A stretch of DNA of 24,465 nt from a virus, in IMG/VR virus record IMGVR_UViG_3300006802_000542, positions 1 through 24,465 of that record; one strand, 5' to 3'. The position numbers and the translations under genes were made by a program. A model generated the notes under the pieces. That model saw nothing but the letters and a program-made list of their open reading frames with translations. It had not been told where the DNA came from and ran no database searches. Shown here piece after piece: positions 14,327-21,729 of this stretch (positions are counted from its first letter, which is position 1; every line of letters starts with the position of its first letter).

Positions 14327-16039
14327 TCACGCCGAGGTAACGACGATGCGGTAATCACCAGCGGTGATTGTACCGAGCAAGGTTACCGTAACCACGTTCG
14401 TGTTAGTTCTGACTACGTCACCGATAACAGTAGCACCTGTCGAGTCATCATATACCTGAACGAGCACATCCTTCGTACCAAAGTTATGGGTAACAGTCGT
14501 CGTGCTGGTACCAGCCGTGTCGGCAGCGCAATCAACGGCGACGATGCGAGCCAAGGTAGTACCAGAGATACCGCTCGCCGTGGCAGCGATGTTATCACGA
14601 GCATCAGCAGCAGTTCCGGCACCAGTACCACCGTAAGCGACGGGGAGGTCTGTGGTGGCACTGAGAACTTCGGTGCCGCTGATGAATACACCACCAACGT
14701 CAATCGAACCAAGGGTACCTGAGAACACCTCTGAAGTGTTCGTGGCGTTAGGGATGAAGGTGAATCGACCTGTTGAGTCATCAAGACCGAAGAAGCCGAC
14801 CTTAGCGGTGCCGTCGTTCCACTTGAACTCAATACCACGGTCCTTGTTGTCGTTGAGACCTGCGCCGTCACCGCCGATGGTGAAGATGGGGTCATCAATC
14901 GTGACAGTGGTGGAGTTGACGGTGGTGGTAGTACCGTTGACGGTGAGGTTACCCGTAACTATAAGATCGTTACCAATGGTCACGTTGTTGGGGAGGCCGA
15001 CCGTGATAGCCCCTGTGCTGGCAGAAACCTCTACCTCGTTGGTCGTACCAGCAAGGGAGAGGACACCGGTGTTAGCAACGGTAGTAGTGCCAGCAGCATC
15101 GCTGTAGGTAACGCTAACGCCCGTACCAGCGGTAACGCTCGCACCGATGGTGTCTTCGACGTACTCCTGAAGACCGGTAACCGCCGTGGTAGCGATGGCA
15201 ATGTTGGTGGAGCCAGCGGCAGTAAGACGACCGTACGCATCAACGGTAAACGTGGCTACAGCGGATGCCGACCCATAGCTATTGGCAGAGACACCAGTAG
15301 TAGTGAGTGAGAGGTCAATAGCACCATCACCAGCATCGTCGTACGAGGCAGAGATGCCCGTATGCGAACCGTTGGTGGCGATCTGCGCCCCAGAAATGTC
15401 CTGAACTGCTTCTGTGAAGCCAGTAATCGCACCAGTACCGATAGCAATGTTGGTAGAGCTGGCAGCAGTCAACTGACCCTGAGCGTTAACCGTAAAGGTG
15501 GCGACCTGAGAAGCTGACCCGTACGAAGCAGCGGTAACTGCGGTGTTATCGAGGTTAACCGTAATGGTGTCGCCGCTTACTGCCGACGAAAGGCCGGTAC
15601 CACCTGAAATGGTAAGAGTGTCCGTACCGATGACAACGCCGTTATCGGTGCCGCTATCTGCTGCGATGTCCAAAGTGGCAGCGCCCACGGACTCAGTAGA
15701 AATGGCCGTGATTCGACCATATGTATCAACTGTGATCGCAGGAATTGCTGTGGCACCTCCATAGCTGCCTGCTGATACTCCAGAGGTACCAAGGCTCAAG
15801 GTAACAGTACCTGAGGTACCTCCACCTGAAAGGCCAGTACCAGCAGTGACGCCAGTAATGTCACCATCCTTGAGGTCCACCCAGGACGTACCGTTGTACA
15901 CACGGAAGACGTTAGAAGTGGTGTTGAAGTACACCTGACCAGCGGCGGGGGAGCCTGGATCGCTAGCAAGGTTCTGAACAACAGCGTTCTGAAGCTCATT
16001 TCCATTGAGGTTTAAGCTAGTGAGGTACTTCTGTGCCAT
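14327..16039 (-). CDS. repetitive tail fibre protein with three shaft repeats
   Basis: The 570-residue product opens MAQKYLTSLNLNGNELQNA, then a PAAGQVYFNTTSNVFRVYNG segment (residues 31-50) that is common at fibre and baseplate attachment ends. A GTGLSGGGTSGTVTLSLG segment follows. Three repeats of the form SYG-A--VATFTVDAYGRLTAA occur at residues 88-113, 168-193 and 249-274. Later come DLIVTGNLTVNGTTTTVNS, and a DRGIEFKWNDGTAKVGFFG domain near residue 410. The last ~50 residues form a beta domain (DVLVQVYDDSTGATVIGDVV). This is a trimeric fibre outside the capsid, probably for host recognition. ATG at 16039 is preceded by AGGAG. Confidence 0.85.
   Translation of the reverse strand: MAQKYLTSLNLNGNELQNAVVQNLASDPGSPAAGQVYFNTTSNVFRVYNGTSWVDLKDGDITGVTAGTGLSGGGTSGTVTLSLGTSGVSAGSYGGATAIPAITVDTYGRITAISTESVGAATLDIAADSGTDNGVVIGTDTLTISGGTGLSSAVSGDTITVNLDNTAVTAASYGSASQVATFTVNAQGQLTAASSTNIAIGTGAITGFTEAVQDISGAQIATNGSHTGISASYDDAGDGAIDLSLTTTGVSANSYGSASAVATFTVDAYGRLTAAGSTNIAIATTAVTGLQEYVEDTIGASVTAGTGVSVTYSDAAGTTTVANTGVLSLAGTTNEVEVSASTGAITVGLPNNVTIGNDLIVTGNLTVNGTTTTVNSTTVTIDDPIFTIGGDGAGLNDNKDRGIEFKWNDGTAKVGFFGLDDSTGRFTFIPNATNTSEVFSGTLGSIDVGGVFISGTEVLSATTDLPVAYGGTGAGTAADARDNIAATASGISGTTLARIVAVDCAADTAGTSTTTVTHNFGTKDVLVQVYDDSTGATVIGDVVRTNTNVVTVTLLGTITAGDYRIVVTSA
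15218..15778 (-). repeat. three shaft repeats with ~240-base period in the fibre gene
   Basis: Copies at 15701-15778, 15461-15538 and 15218-15295 encode the SYG/ATFTVDAYGRLTA unit. The spacing of about 80 residues is regular, as expected for a beta-structured fibre shaft built by internal duplication. Confidence 0.8.
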
Positions 16040-16048
16040 TACGGCTCC

Positions 16049-16405
16049 TTAGGTGAGGTAGGCGTATCCAGAGAATGCGCCACTAAAACTAACAACGATC
16101 TGGGTGTCGTCTATGTAGGTGACATCGCCTATGACAACAGTATCAGAACTATCCACTACTGTGATAGAAGGCTTGCCCTCTAAAGTGTGATTTATTGTCC
16201 AAGTAGATGCGGGGGCGAGTTGAGTGTGTACATGCCGCTGAGTAGGACCCGGTTCACCCGGTTCACCCCGTGGACCCTGCGGACCACCGGACAGCACCTC
16301 TACGGTGTTGTTGATGTCAGGAGACTGAATCAGTACAGAAGTGGGGGTCTCCGTTACAGTTACTACGTTGGTGCTAACAGTCGTGTAAACGGAGGTATCG
16401 GTCAT
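16049..16405 (-). CDS. small fibre-associated protein with short collagen-like stretch
   Basis: The 118-residue product has an N-terminal Val/Thr-rich beta region (1-40), a collagen-like triplet stretch at residues 41-54 (GPQGPRGEPGEPGP), then a C-terminal domain starting HVHTQLAPASTWTINHTL and ending FSGAFSGYAYL. I know the C-terminal pattern from small phage virion proteins. The triplets suggest a trimer. Position after the capsid gene fits either a head fibre or a short tail fibre. ATG overlaps the upstream stop (ATGA), so it is coupled to the gene before it. Confidence 0.7.
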   Translation of the reverse strand: MTDTSVYTTVSTNVVTVTETPTSVLIQSPDINNTVEVLSGGPQGPRGEPGEPGPTQRHVHTQLAPASTWTINHTLEGKPSITVVDSSDTVVIGDVTYIDDTQIVVSFSGAFSGYAYLT

Positions 16406-16758
16406 ACGTATACCTCAGGAACTACTACAACCCTTCCCTTCAACAATCTTGTTACATATCCTGACTCGGAAGTCAGTTCCAGAACATAAGAGTGACGACC
16501 AGCAGGAAGGTCATCCGTGGCAGATGCGGACATCTCTACTGTGATAGTTCCAGCAGTACCACCGAGAGTTATCTGTCCGCTTTCGGTCGATAAAGTAGTA
16601 AGGATTGGATTGTTTGTAGTATCGCGCCTAATAACCATGGATGCGGAATATCCAGTCAGATCTACAGGATCTGAGTTGGAGTCCTTCCATACGAATACCT
16701 GATCGTATGAAGCCCCTTTGTCTAATGTAATAGCGTAAGTACCAGCGAGGGACGACAT
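16402..16758 (-). CDS. small beta-sandwich virion protein, probable fibre/baseplate accessory
   Basis: At 118 residues, the sequence reads as a single beta sandwich: YAITLDKGASYDQVFVWKD, DLTGYSASMVIRR, GTITVEMSASATDDL and HSYVLELTSESG. This order is familiar from small proteins near fibre genes of many phages and resembles the N-terminal domain of baseplate/upper-fibre proteins. The role is probably structural. It is the first gene after the terminator behind the capsid gene; the ribosome site (AGAAAG) is weak. It ends in an ATGA overlap with the collagen-like gene. Confidence 0.65.
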   Translation of the reverse strand: MSSLAGTYAITLDKGASYDQVFVWKDSNSDPVDLTGYSASMVIRRDTTNNPILTTLSTESGQITLGGTAGTITVEMSASATDDLPAGRHSYVLELTSESGYVTRLLKGRVVVVPEVYV

Positions 16759-16781
16759 ACGGGCTTCTTTCTACGAACACG

Positions 16782-16816
16782 AAGAGGGCGGGGGGCGAAG
16801 TGCCCCCCGCCCTCTT
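16782..16816 (-). terminator. strong GC-rich hairpin after the major capsid gene
   Basis: A perfect 15-bp stem with a 5-base loop lies between the capsid stop and the next gene. The stem has a run of six G-C pairs plus a GGGC core. On the minus strand the bases after it begin TTCGTGTTCG, so the T-run is poor. It is placed as expected for a terminator or transcript-stabilising structure that boosts capsid expression. The stem is symmetric and could also act on the other strand. Confidence 0.75.
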
Positions 16817-16846
16817 ACTTACGGTGCCTTGTCGGGTACCGAACTA

Positions 16847-17932
16847 TCAGACAGTGATGGTGCCACCGAGAGCGCCACCGTAGGTGTTGAGGACAACACG
16901 GCTCTCGTGCGTGATCATACCGAAGCCCCAGATGGCGTACCAGGCCAGACCGTGCTCACGACCGAAGTCGATCACACCGCCGTCTCGCAGCTCAACCGGG
17001 AGCGAGATGGCATGGCCGAAGGCGTTGTCACCGATCATGATGGAGTTGTACGACTGGGTGTGCGGAGCCTGAGCACCGGACGTGCCACTGTCAATGTCGG
17101 CCGGTACGGTGAGGCCCTTAGCCACCTGCGTGGTCTCAATGAACACCACGTCGTAGATACGGCCGATCTCACCGAGCATGAAGTTGCCGGGGGCGGCATA
17201 CTTCGTGACTTCGATGAACTCCGGCCAATCACGGAGCGCACGGCTCTGCGCCGGGTGAACGAAGCACACGTAGGTGTCGCCCAGACGGGGGATGTTCTGC
17301 CCAGCGAGCACCTCAACAGCGTCCTTGATGGACGCCGGGGAGAGCCAGCCCGGAGAGGCAGCGGTACCAGCCGTGCCCTGATCGTACGGCGAAAGGGCAG
17401 TACGGTCGCCTACAGAAGAGCGGCCGAACACGACGTTCGGAGCAACAGCCGAGCCACCACCGAACGGGATAGCGTTCTGGTAGAGGGTGTTGCGAGCCTG
17501 CGTGTCCATCGACTGCGCCATGTGACGACCGAGGAGGCGAGAGGCCGATGCCATAACGTCATCGAACGCCGCATTAAGCAGCAGTTCGGTAACGGCCACA
17601 GCCTTACCGTGCTCCTTGACGGTGATCTGGATCTGAGAAGCGGTCAGCGAGACCGGCTCCATACGAACACCCTCGTCAAGCTCAGAACCATCCTGATCCA
17701 CGTCGAGGTTGTTGTAACGCATGAAGTTGATGGTCAGACCAGGCTGAACACCGAGTTCGGTCTTCTTGACGGCGAACTGCTCAAAGCGAAGCACCGGCAT
17801 CGCCTGGAACAGAATCTCCTTCGACCAAATCTCCTGAATAGCAGGTGAAAGGGCGGTGGAGGTGTCGTAACCAGTAGCTGAAATGGCAGCGGTACCGGTA
17901 ATCGCACCGTTAGCGGGAGCGGGAAGGGCCAT
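16847..17932 (-). CDS. major capsid protein, N4-gp56 family (HK97 fold)
   Basis: The 361-residue protein matches the N4-gp56 capsid pattern. The N-terminus has LSPAIQEIWSKEILFQAMPVLRFEQFA; the middle has LTASQIQITVKEHGKAVAVTELL and a helical RLLGRHMAQSMDTQARNTLYQ at about 135-155. Then come YVCFVHPAQSRALRD, the GNFMLGEIGRIYDVVFIETT strand region, and a C-terminal GREHGLAWYAIWGFGMI segment. In this family it builds the icosahedral shell. It follows the scaffold gene and precedes a strong hairpin. ATG at 17932 has a GGAGG site. There is no N-terminal delta domain to speak of, which fits a separate scaffold protein. Confidence 0.93.
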   Translation of the reverse strand: MALPAPANGAITGTAAISATGYDTSTALSPAIQEIWSKEILFQAMPVLRFEQFAVKKTELGVQPGLTINFMRYNNLDVDQDGSELDEGVRMEPVSLTASQIQITVKEHGKAVAVTELLLNAAFDDVMASASRLLGRHMAQSMDTQARNTLYQNAIPFGGGSAVAPNVVFGRSSVGDRTALSPYDQGTAGTAASPGWLSPASIKDAVEVLAGQNIPRLGDTYVCFVHPAQSRALRDWPEFIEVTKYAAPGNFMLGEIGRIYDVVFIETTQVAKGLTVPADIDSGTSGAQAPHTQSYNSIMIGDNAFGHAISLPVELRDGGVIDFGREHGLAWYAIWGFGMITHESRVVLNTYGGALGGTITV

Positions 17933-17972
17933 GGGTTTATCCTCCGTAGGATATATGGTTGTTGGTTATGTG

Positions 17973-18743
17973 TTAGCGACCTCTAAGTGAGGCTTGTGCC
18001 AAGAGCCGGTCCCTAACTTGTGCATACTGATCCATCGTCATGTTGGCGATATCCGCCCCCGTTAACGTCTGCTGCTCCGTTGCGTTCTCCAATGGCCCAA
18101 TTGGGGTTGACCCCGTTGCCGGGACTCCCCTCAGGCGCTGCTGTTGAGGCATAGCCTGTTGGATGTTCTCTAATATAGCAGATGTTCTTGCTACAACGGC
18201 AGAAATTGACGCTTCAATCTCTTCTTCGTTATTTCCTCTGACAAAATCAAGCAATTCTGGCATGATTTCGTCCTGCTTTTCCTGAATTCGTCGTGACTTA
18301 TACGATTCAAGCTCCTGAAAGCGGCGCTCCTGCTCAAGGATCATCTTCTGAGTCTCAGCTTCCTGCTGGAGAAGACCGAACTTCTGCTCCCATTCCTGCT
18401 GGACTGTGTTGATGCGCTGCTGAAACTCGTCCTCCTTCTTCATAAGGAGGTCCTTTGCCGACATCTCGGCTTCCTCACGCTGACGACGCTCCTCTGCCTC
18501 TTTGGCAGCGAGTTCTTCAGCGAGACGCTTCTGCTCTTCACGCTCCTGATTGAACAACTCAACCTGCTCTTGCAGCTTGGAGATCTTGTCGTAGAGCTTG
18601 TCCTTCTCCTGGCGACGGATACCCTCTACCTCTTCCTGAGTGAAGAGCTTTGAGTTCTCTGTTCTAGAGGCCTCGGGGGCCGCTGCCTGCTGGGTCGGGA
18701 CATCAATGGTGATCGAGTCACCAGGATCGTTGATACCTGCCAT
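17973..18743 (-). CDS. capsid scaffolding protein (coiled coil)
   Basis: Residues 33-165 of this 256-residue protein form a long, highly charged coiled coil rich in Glu, Gln, Lys and Arg. The N-terminal 30 residues are disordered, and the C-terminal end (TMDQYAQVRDRLLAQASLRGR) is a basic amphipathic helix of the type that docks on the capsid protein. Position between portal and capsid genes is standard for scaffolds. It would direct procapsid assembly inside the shell and then leave. There is no protease motif. ATG at 18743 follows GAGGT. Confidence 0.88.
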   Translation of the reverse strand: MAGINDPGDSITIDVPTQQAAAPEASRTENSKLFTQEEVEGIRRQEKDKLYDKISKLQEQVELFNQEREEQKRLAEELAAKEAEERRQREEAEMSAKDLLMKKEDEFQQRINTVQQEWEQKFGLLQQEAETQKMILEQERRFQELESYKSRRIQEKQDEIMPELLDFVRGNNEEEIEASISAVVARTSAILENIQQAMPQQQRLRGVPATGSTPIGPLENATEQQTLTGADIANMTMDQYAQVRDRLLAQASLRGR

Positions 18744-18795
18744 GGTTAATACCTCACGTTGTCGTGCTGATATAGCTGAAATTGGTTACGAGTTG

Positions 18796-20481
18796 TCAGT
18801 CCGATTCAGGCACTCGTCGTTGAGCCAGGTTGGCTCCGAATGCCCGCTGTGCCAGTTGGTTTACTATGTCACCAGAGGGGCTAACCCCTGGCATTACTCC
18901 CGATTCCTCTTGTGGGGAACCGGCAGAAGTTGTACCGGAGCCTCCAGCGCTCTTAACAGCTGGCTGTGCTCCCTCAGGGATAAGCATTCCGGTAAGAGCC
19001 ATAACGGAGGCACCGATCTGGGCGTTGATAAGTTCGAGCGCCCCTTGGTCAAAGGCATCGTCTCTAAGCTCTTCAGATACCTCTGCCATTTTCTCGTTCG
19101 GGAACTCCTCACCCAAAGCCCTAAGGGCACCACGCTTGGACTCAAGCCCCATAGCCATCTTCGCTTGCAGCTCGTTCAGCTTGATGAGCTGGTCAACAGG
19201 CAGCGGATCAGGCCAATGGATGGACGTTCGGTACGTATTCGGATCACGAGGATCAAGAATCTGAGCTTGATCAGGCTCTGGGTACGTGGCCTCCATTGGA
19301 TTCCACTGGAGGCTCTCAGGCTCATGAACAGCCTGAGTGCGAATGATGAGTTCATTCAGCTGGACCAAGCCCTTGGTGAAGTGGACCTTCTTCATGTAGA
19401 AGCGGTTCATCATCGGCTGGTACTGAATTGCCAGGGCTACACCAGACGTGTTGGAGATCGGTTGGGTTCTACCGAGAGCGTTCTCGGGTACACCCGTGAT
19501 CTCGTGCATAGCCTGTTTAATCATCTGGATGTACTGGAGAGCACCGCCCATCTCGCCGCTTGATTCAAGGTTGTAAACACGAGCGTCCTTAGGCAACCCT
19601 GCCCATACCTTCTTGGCTCCACGCTCTAACTGAGAAGCCTTAGCTCCTGTAATAATAGTAACGGGGGCGCTGTGGTAGTTGACGATGTCAGAGACCTCAG
19701 ACATCTTCTCGTTCATCTCACGGTTCAGGGAAATGATGTCCCAGATATCCGACTGACCCCAGGGAGAAGAAGAGATGCTCACGTTAGGAATATGAACGAT
19801 GGGCACCTTACCGATGGGGTTCGGGTACTGGTCGATCAACTCATCGTTGATGTACTGCTCAACCGTATCGTCCGTAAGGATCTCAGTGAACGTGTACACC
19901 TGCCGAGTGCCTTCGGGGCTGGTGCCCCAGAAGCGGTACTTAAGCTTGAAGCGAAGGATGCGATCCCTGTCATGGGGGTGATACTCAGGGAAACAGTACG
20001 CCGGATTCAAGGGAATGATACGAGTCTTTCCGGTGTGGATGACTCCAATAGCGTCCTCCCAAGGCTCCTCGTAAGCAACCTTGACGAAGCAGTCACCGGT
20101 AACACTGGCGAGCTGGCCCATTTCCCAAAGCGTCTTCTGCTTATCGTTATCGACTTCCCATACCTTCTGAAGGAGGTGAGGAATGATCGCACTCGACATC
20201 TCAGGGGTCTTGAACTGGACGCCCTTACCAAAGCAGAAGTTGGTGATATAGTCCGAAATTGTACGGACATAGTTGAGCGTGATGTTCTGATCGCCCATCT
20301 CACGACGATGCGACCAATGATGCCCGAGGTACCAAGCCCAGGCAGCGGAGTAGCGGTTCAAACGGGGGCCGTGAACCTCAAACTCTTCGTCAGCCAGTTC
20401 GACCAAGCCAAGGGGAGAGATAGCGACAGTAAGGTCGCTTGAACTGGCTCTATAGCTTGGTGACCAAAAATCAACTGGCAA
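18796..20481 (-). CDS. portal protein
   Basis: This 561-residue protein has the order typical of SPP1-gp6-type portals: an N-terminal LNRYSAAWAWYLGHHW segment (40-56), ITLNYVRTISDYITNFCFGKGV, a wing domain with LASVTGDCFVKVAYE and PEYHPHDRDRILRF, then SDIWDIISLNREMNEKMSEVSD and a MHEITGVPENALG clip/stem region near 350. The C-terminus is glycine/serine-rich and likely disordered. It forms the dodecameric DNA gate at one vertex. The start is TTG at 20481, 6 bases after AGGAG; an in-frame TGA just upstream rules out a longer start. Scaffold and capsid genes follow. Confidence 0.92.
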   Translation of the reverse strand: MPVDFWSPSYRASSSDLTVAISPLGLVELADEEFEVHGPRLNRYSAAWAWYLGHHWSHRREMGDQNITLNYVRTISDYITNFCFGKGVQFKTPEMSSAIIPHLLQKVWEVDNDKQKTLWEMGQLASVTGDCFVKVAYEEPWEDAIGVIHTGKTRIIPLNPAYCFPEYHPHDRDRILRFKLKYRFWGTSPEGTRQVYTFTEILTDDTVEQYINDELIDQYPNPIGKVPIVHIPNVSISSSPWGQSDIWDIISLNREMNEKMSEVSDIVNYHSAPVTIITGAKASQLERGAKKVWAGLPKDARVYNLESSGEMGGALQYIQMIKQAMHEITGVPENALGRTQPISNTSGVALAIQYQPMMNRFYMKKVHFTKGLVQLNELIIRTQAVHEPESLQWNPMEATYPEPDQAQILDPRDPNTYRTSIHWPDPLPVDQLIKLNELQAKMAMGLESKRGALRALGEEFPNEKMAEVSEELRDDAFDQGALELINAQIGASVMALTGMLIPEGAQPAVKSAGGSGTTSAGSPQEESGVMPGVSPSGDIVNQLAQRAFGANLAQRRVPESD

Positions 20482-20523
20482 TGGACGCTCCTGTCAGAGT
20501 CATGCACACATAAGAATAGCAGG

Positions 20524-20691
20524 TTACTTGCTATTCTTCTTCTTTTTAGCAGCGTTCATGTTATCTACTAAATTCGGATAGGGACGCCCAGCCTTCTTGG
20601 CCGATGCCTTGGCCTTGCTCTTCTGGTCGGGGGTCAGCTTCTTATCCTTCTTTGTGGGGTCCTTTTTCTCCCACACCTTCTTTTCGGTCAT
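20524..20691 (-). CDS. small lysine-rich protein with GRPYPNLVDNM motif
   Basis: This 55-residue ORF begins at ATG 20691, which overlaps the upstream TAA (TAATG). About a third of the residues are lysine. The N-terminus is KKDPTKKDKK-like; the core reads KASAKKAGRPYPNLVDNMNAAKKK. I recognise the GRPYPNLVDN motif as recurring in small proteins of varied phages, function unknown to me. Extreme basicity suggests nucleic-acid binding, perhaps inside the head. It is the last gene before the portal. Confidence 0.8.
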   Translation of the reverse strand: MTEKKVWEKKDPTKKDKKLTPDQKSKAKASAKKAGRPYPNLVDNMNAAKKKKNSK

Positions 20692-20969
20692 TACTTCTTG
20701 CCTCTATTTCGTGCTCTGTTAGTGCTCGGATCTTCTGCAACCAGTTTGCCGCTCTTGGTGTGGGACATGTCCTTCTTAGCGACAGGCTTGTGGCTGTTCT
20801 TGTCGTTGGGGCCGTCAATCCCACGATCACGACGCTCCTTACGACGTTCGACCTTCTTGTCCTTGACGGACTGCTTCTGGTCGTAGTCCTTCATGTACTC
20901 GGCTTTCTTCTCCCGAGCATCAGGATTCTTCTGGTAGTACTTAGCTGTTGACTTCTTACGGGTAGTCAT
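20691..20969 (-). CDS. small basic protein of a widespread phage family, unknown function
   Basis: I choose ATG at 20969, which overlaps the upstream TAA as TAATG, giving 92 residues (MTTRKKSTAKYYQKNP). An ATG eight codons earlier would sit inside the upstream gene. The protein is Lys/Arg-rich throughout. A KDMSHTKSGKLVAE segment and an N-R-A-R-N end are familiar from small proteins of phages and large DNA viruses, some annotated as HNH-like. I do not see a full HNH motif, so I leave the function open. It is coupled to both neighbours. Confidence 0.75.
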   Translation of the reverse strand: MTTRKKSTAKYYQKNPDAREKKAEYMKDYDQKQSVKDKKVERRKERRDRGIDGPNDKNSHKPVAKKDMSHTKSGKLVAEDPSTNRARNRGKK

Positions 20970-21262
20970 TACCACTTCACCTTGTCTGCCCAATAGGCGG
21001 CGCTCATCTTGCCCTTCTTGATGTTGGCAGAATGACGAGCCTTGAAAGATTCCCGCTTCTTTCTCATCGCCTCTGACTCGCCAGCCTTGGGCTTGCCAGC
21101 AGTCTTTGCGCCCTGCTCTCCGAACCGGATGGTCTTCACCTGATCGCCTTCTTTGGCGACAACAATGTGAGACTTGGTCGGATGGTCAGGGGTGCGCTTG
21201 GGCTTGTTGTATCCCTCAACGCCAGCTCTTGCCAAGCGTGGGTCCTTCTTCTTCTCAGCCAT
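20969..21262 (-). CDS. small basic protein with C-terminal AAYWADKVKW motif, unknown function
   Basis: The 97-residue product is strongly basic. The first 35 residues look disordered; then KTIRFGEQGAKTAGKP, a helical EAMRKKRESFKARHSANI and MSAAYWADKVKW complete a small domain. I recognise the K(R)xSFxARH...YW order from many phage and giant-virus small proteins, without known function. Its ATG lies 8 bases after the Dps-like stop with GAGG between, and it ends in a TAATG overlap with the next basic gene. Co-expression with the Dps-like gene is likely. Confidence 0.75.
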   Translation of the reverse strand: MAEKKKDPRLARAGVEGYNKPKRTPDHPTKSHIVVAKEGDQVKTIRFGEQGAKTAGKPKAGESEAMRKKRESFKARHSANIKKGKMSAAYWADKVKW

Positions 21263-21270
21263 GAGTTACC

Positions 21271-21705
21271 TCACTTTGTAGAGGCACGGAGCATCCATGC
21301 CCACTTCTTGTGCATGTCAATGCGGCCAGCGAGAAAGTCCATGAAGCCCTGTTCATCCTGCTTTTCAGCTTCCTTGAACACGTTCATGTACGTCTCAATG
21401 ACCTTGTCGTTGGCCTCTTTAAGAGCAGAGGCCATCGCCTTGGGGGACGGATCTACGTCCTTGACCTTGAGTGATGTCATCTTCACGTACTCACTCAAAT
21501 CGAAAGGGGCGTAGGCGTCGAGTTTGCGGATGTTCTCAGCGACGCCATCGACAGAGTCGCTGACATCTTCATAGATCATCTGAAAGAGCGAGTGGTACTG
21601 ACTGAAGTCCTGACCCTCGACATTCCAATGAAAGCCGATAGACATGAAGTAGAACGTCACGACATCGGCCAACAACTTCTCTGTAGCTTCAATAAGAGAT
21701 TTCAT
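21271..21705 (-). CDS. Dps-like mini-ferritin
   Basis: At 144 residues this is a short Dps-family protein, a four-helix bundle that forms 12-subunit cages. The signature FHWNVEGQDF is at 25-34, with YHSLFQMIYED and VDGVAENIRKL after it. Compared with E. coli Dps ligands His51, His63, Asp67, Asp78 and Glu82, the spacing gives His26, His38, Gln42, Asp53 and Glu57, so four of five are kept and Asp67 is replaced by Gln. The lysine-rich N-terminal tail used for DNA binding in E. coli Dps is absent. Expected role: iron oxidation/storage and peroxide protection, of phage or host DNA. It lies between the exonuclease and the basic proteins, upstream of the portal. The ATG follows GAGGCC. Confidence 0.88.
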   Translation of the reverse strand: MKSLIEATEKLLADVVTFYFMSIGFHWNVEGQDFSQYHSLFQMIYEDVSDSVDGVAENIRKLDAYAPFDLSEYVKMTSLKVKDVDPSPKAMASALKEANDKVIETYMNVFKEAEKQDEQGFMDFLAGRIDMHKKWAWMLRASTK

Positions 21706-21729
21706 GCACCGGCCTCCACGTACAAGTTA

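Noticed and set aside
16829-17848. Long plus-strand open frame (339 codons) across the capsid gene
   Set aside because: It is antisense to a clear major capsid protein; its product is charged, Arg/His/Val-rich and has no family pattern, as expected for a shadow frame in GC-rich codons.
18640-20442. Plus-strand open frames of 307 and 256 codons across scaffold and portal
   Set aside because: Both are antisense to recognisable genes and show no domain pattern or ribosome site consistent with expression.
20970-20993. Longer start (MGRQGEVV) for the 92-residue basic protein
   Set aside because: It lies inside the upstream gene; the ATG in the TAATG overlap matches the coupling at the next junction.
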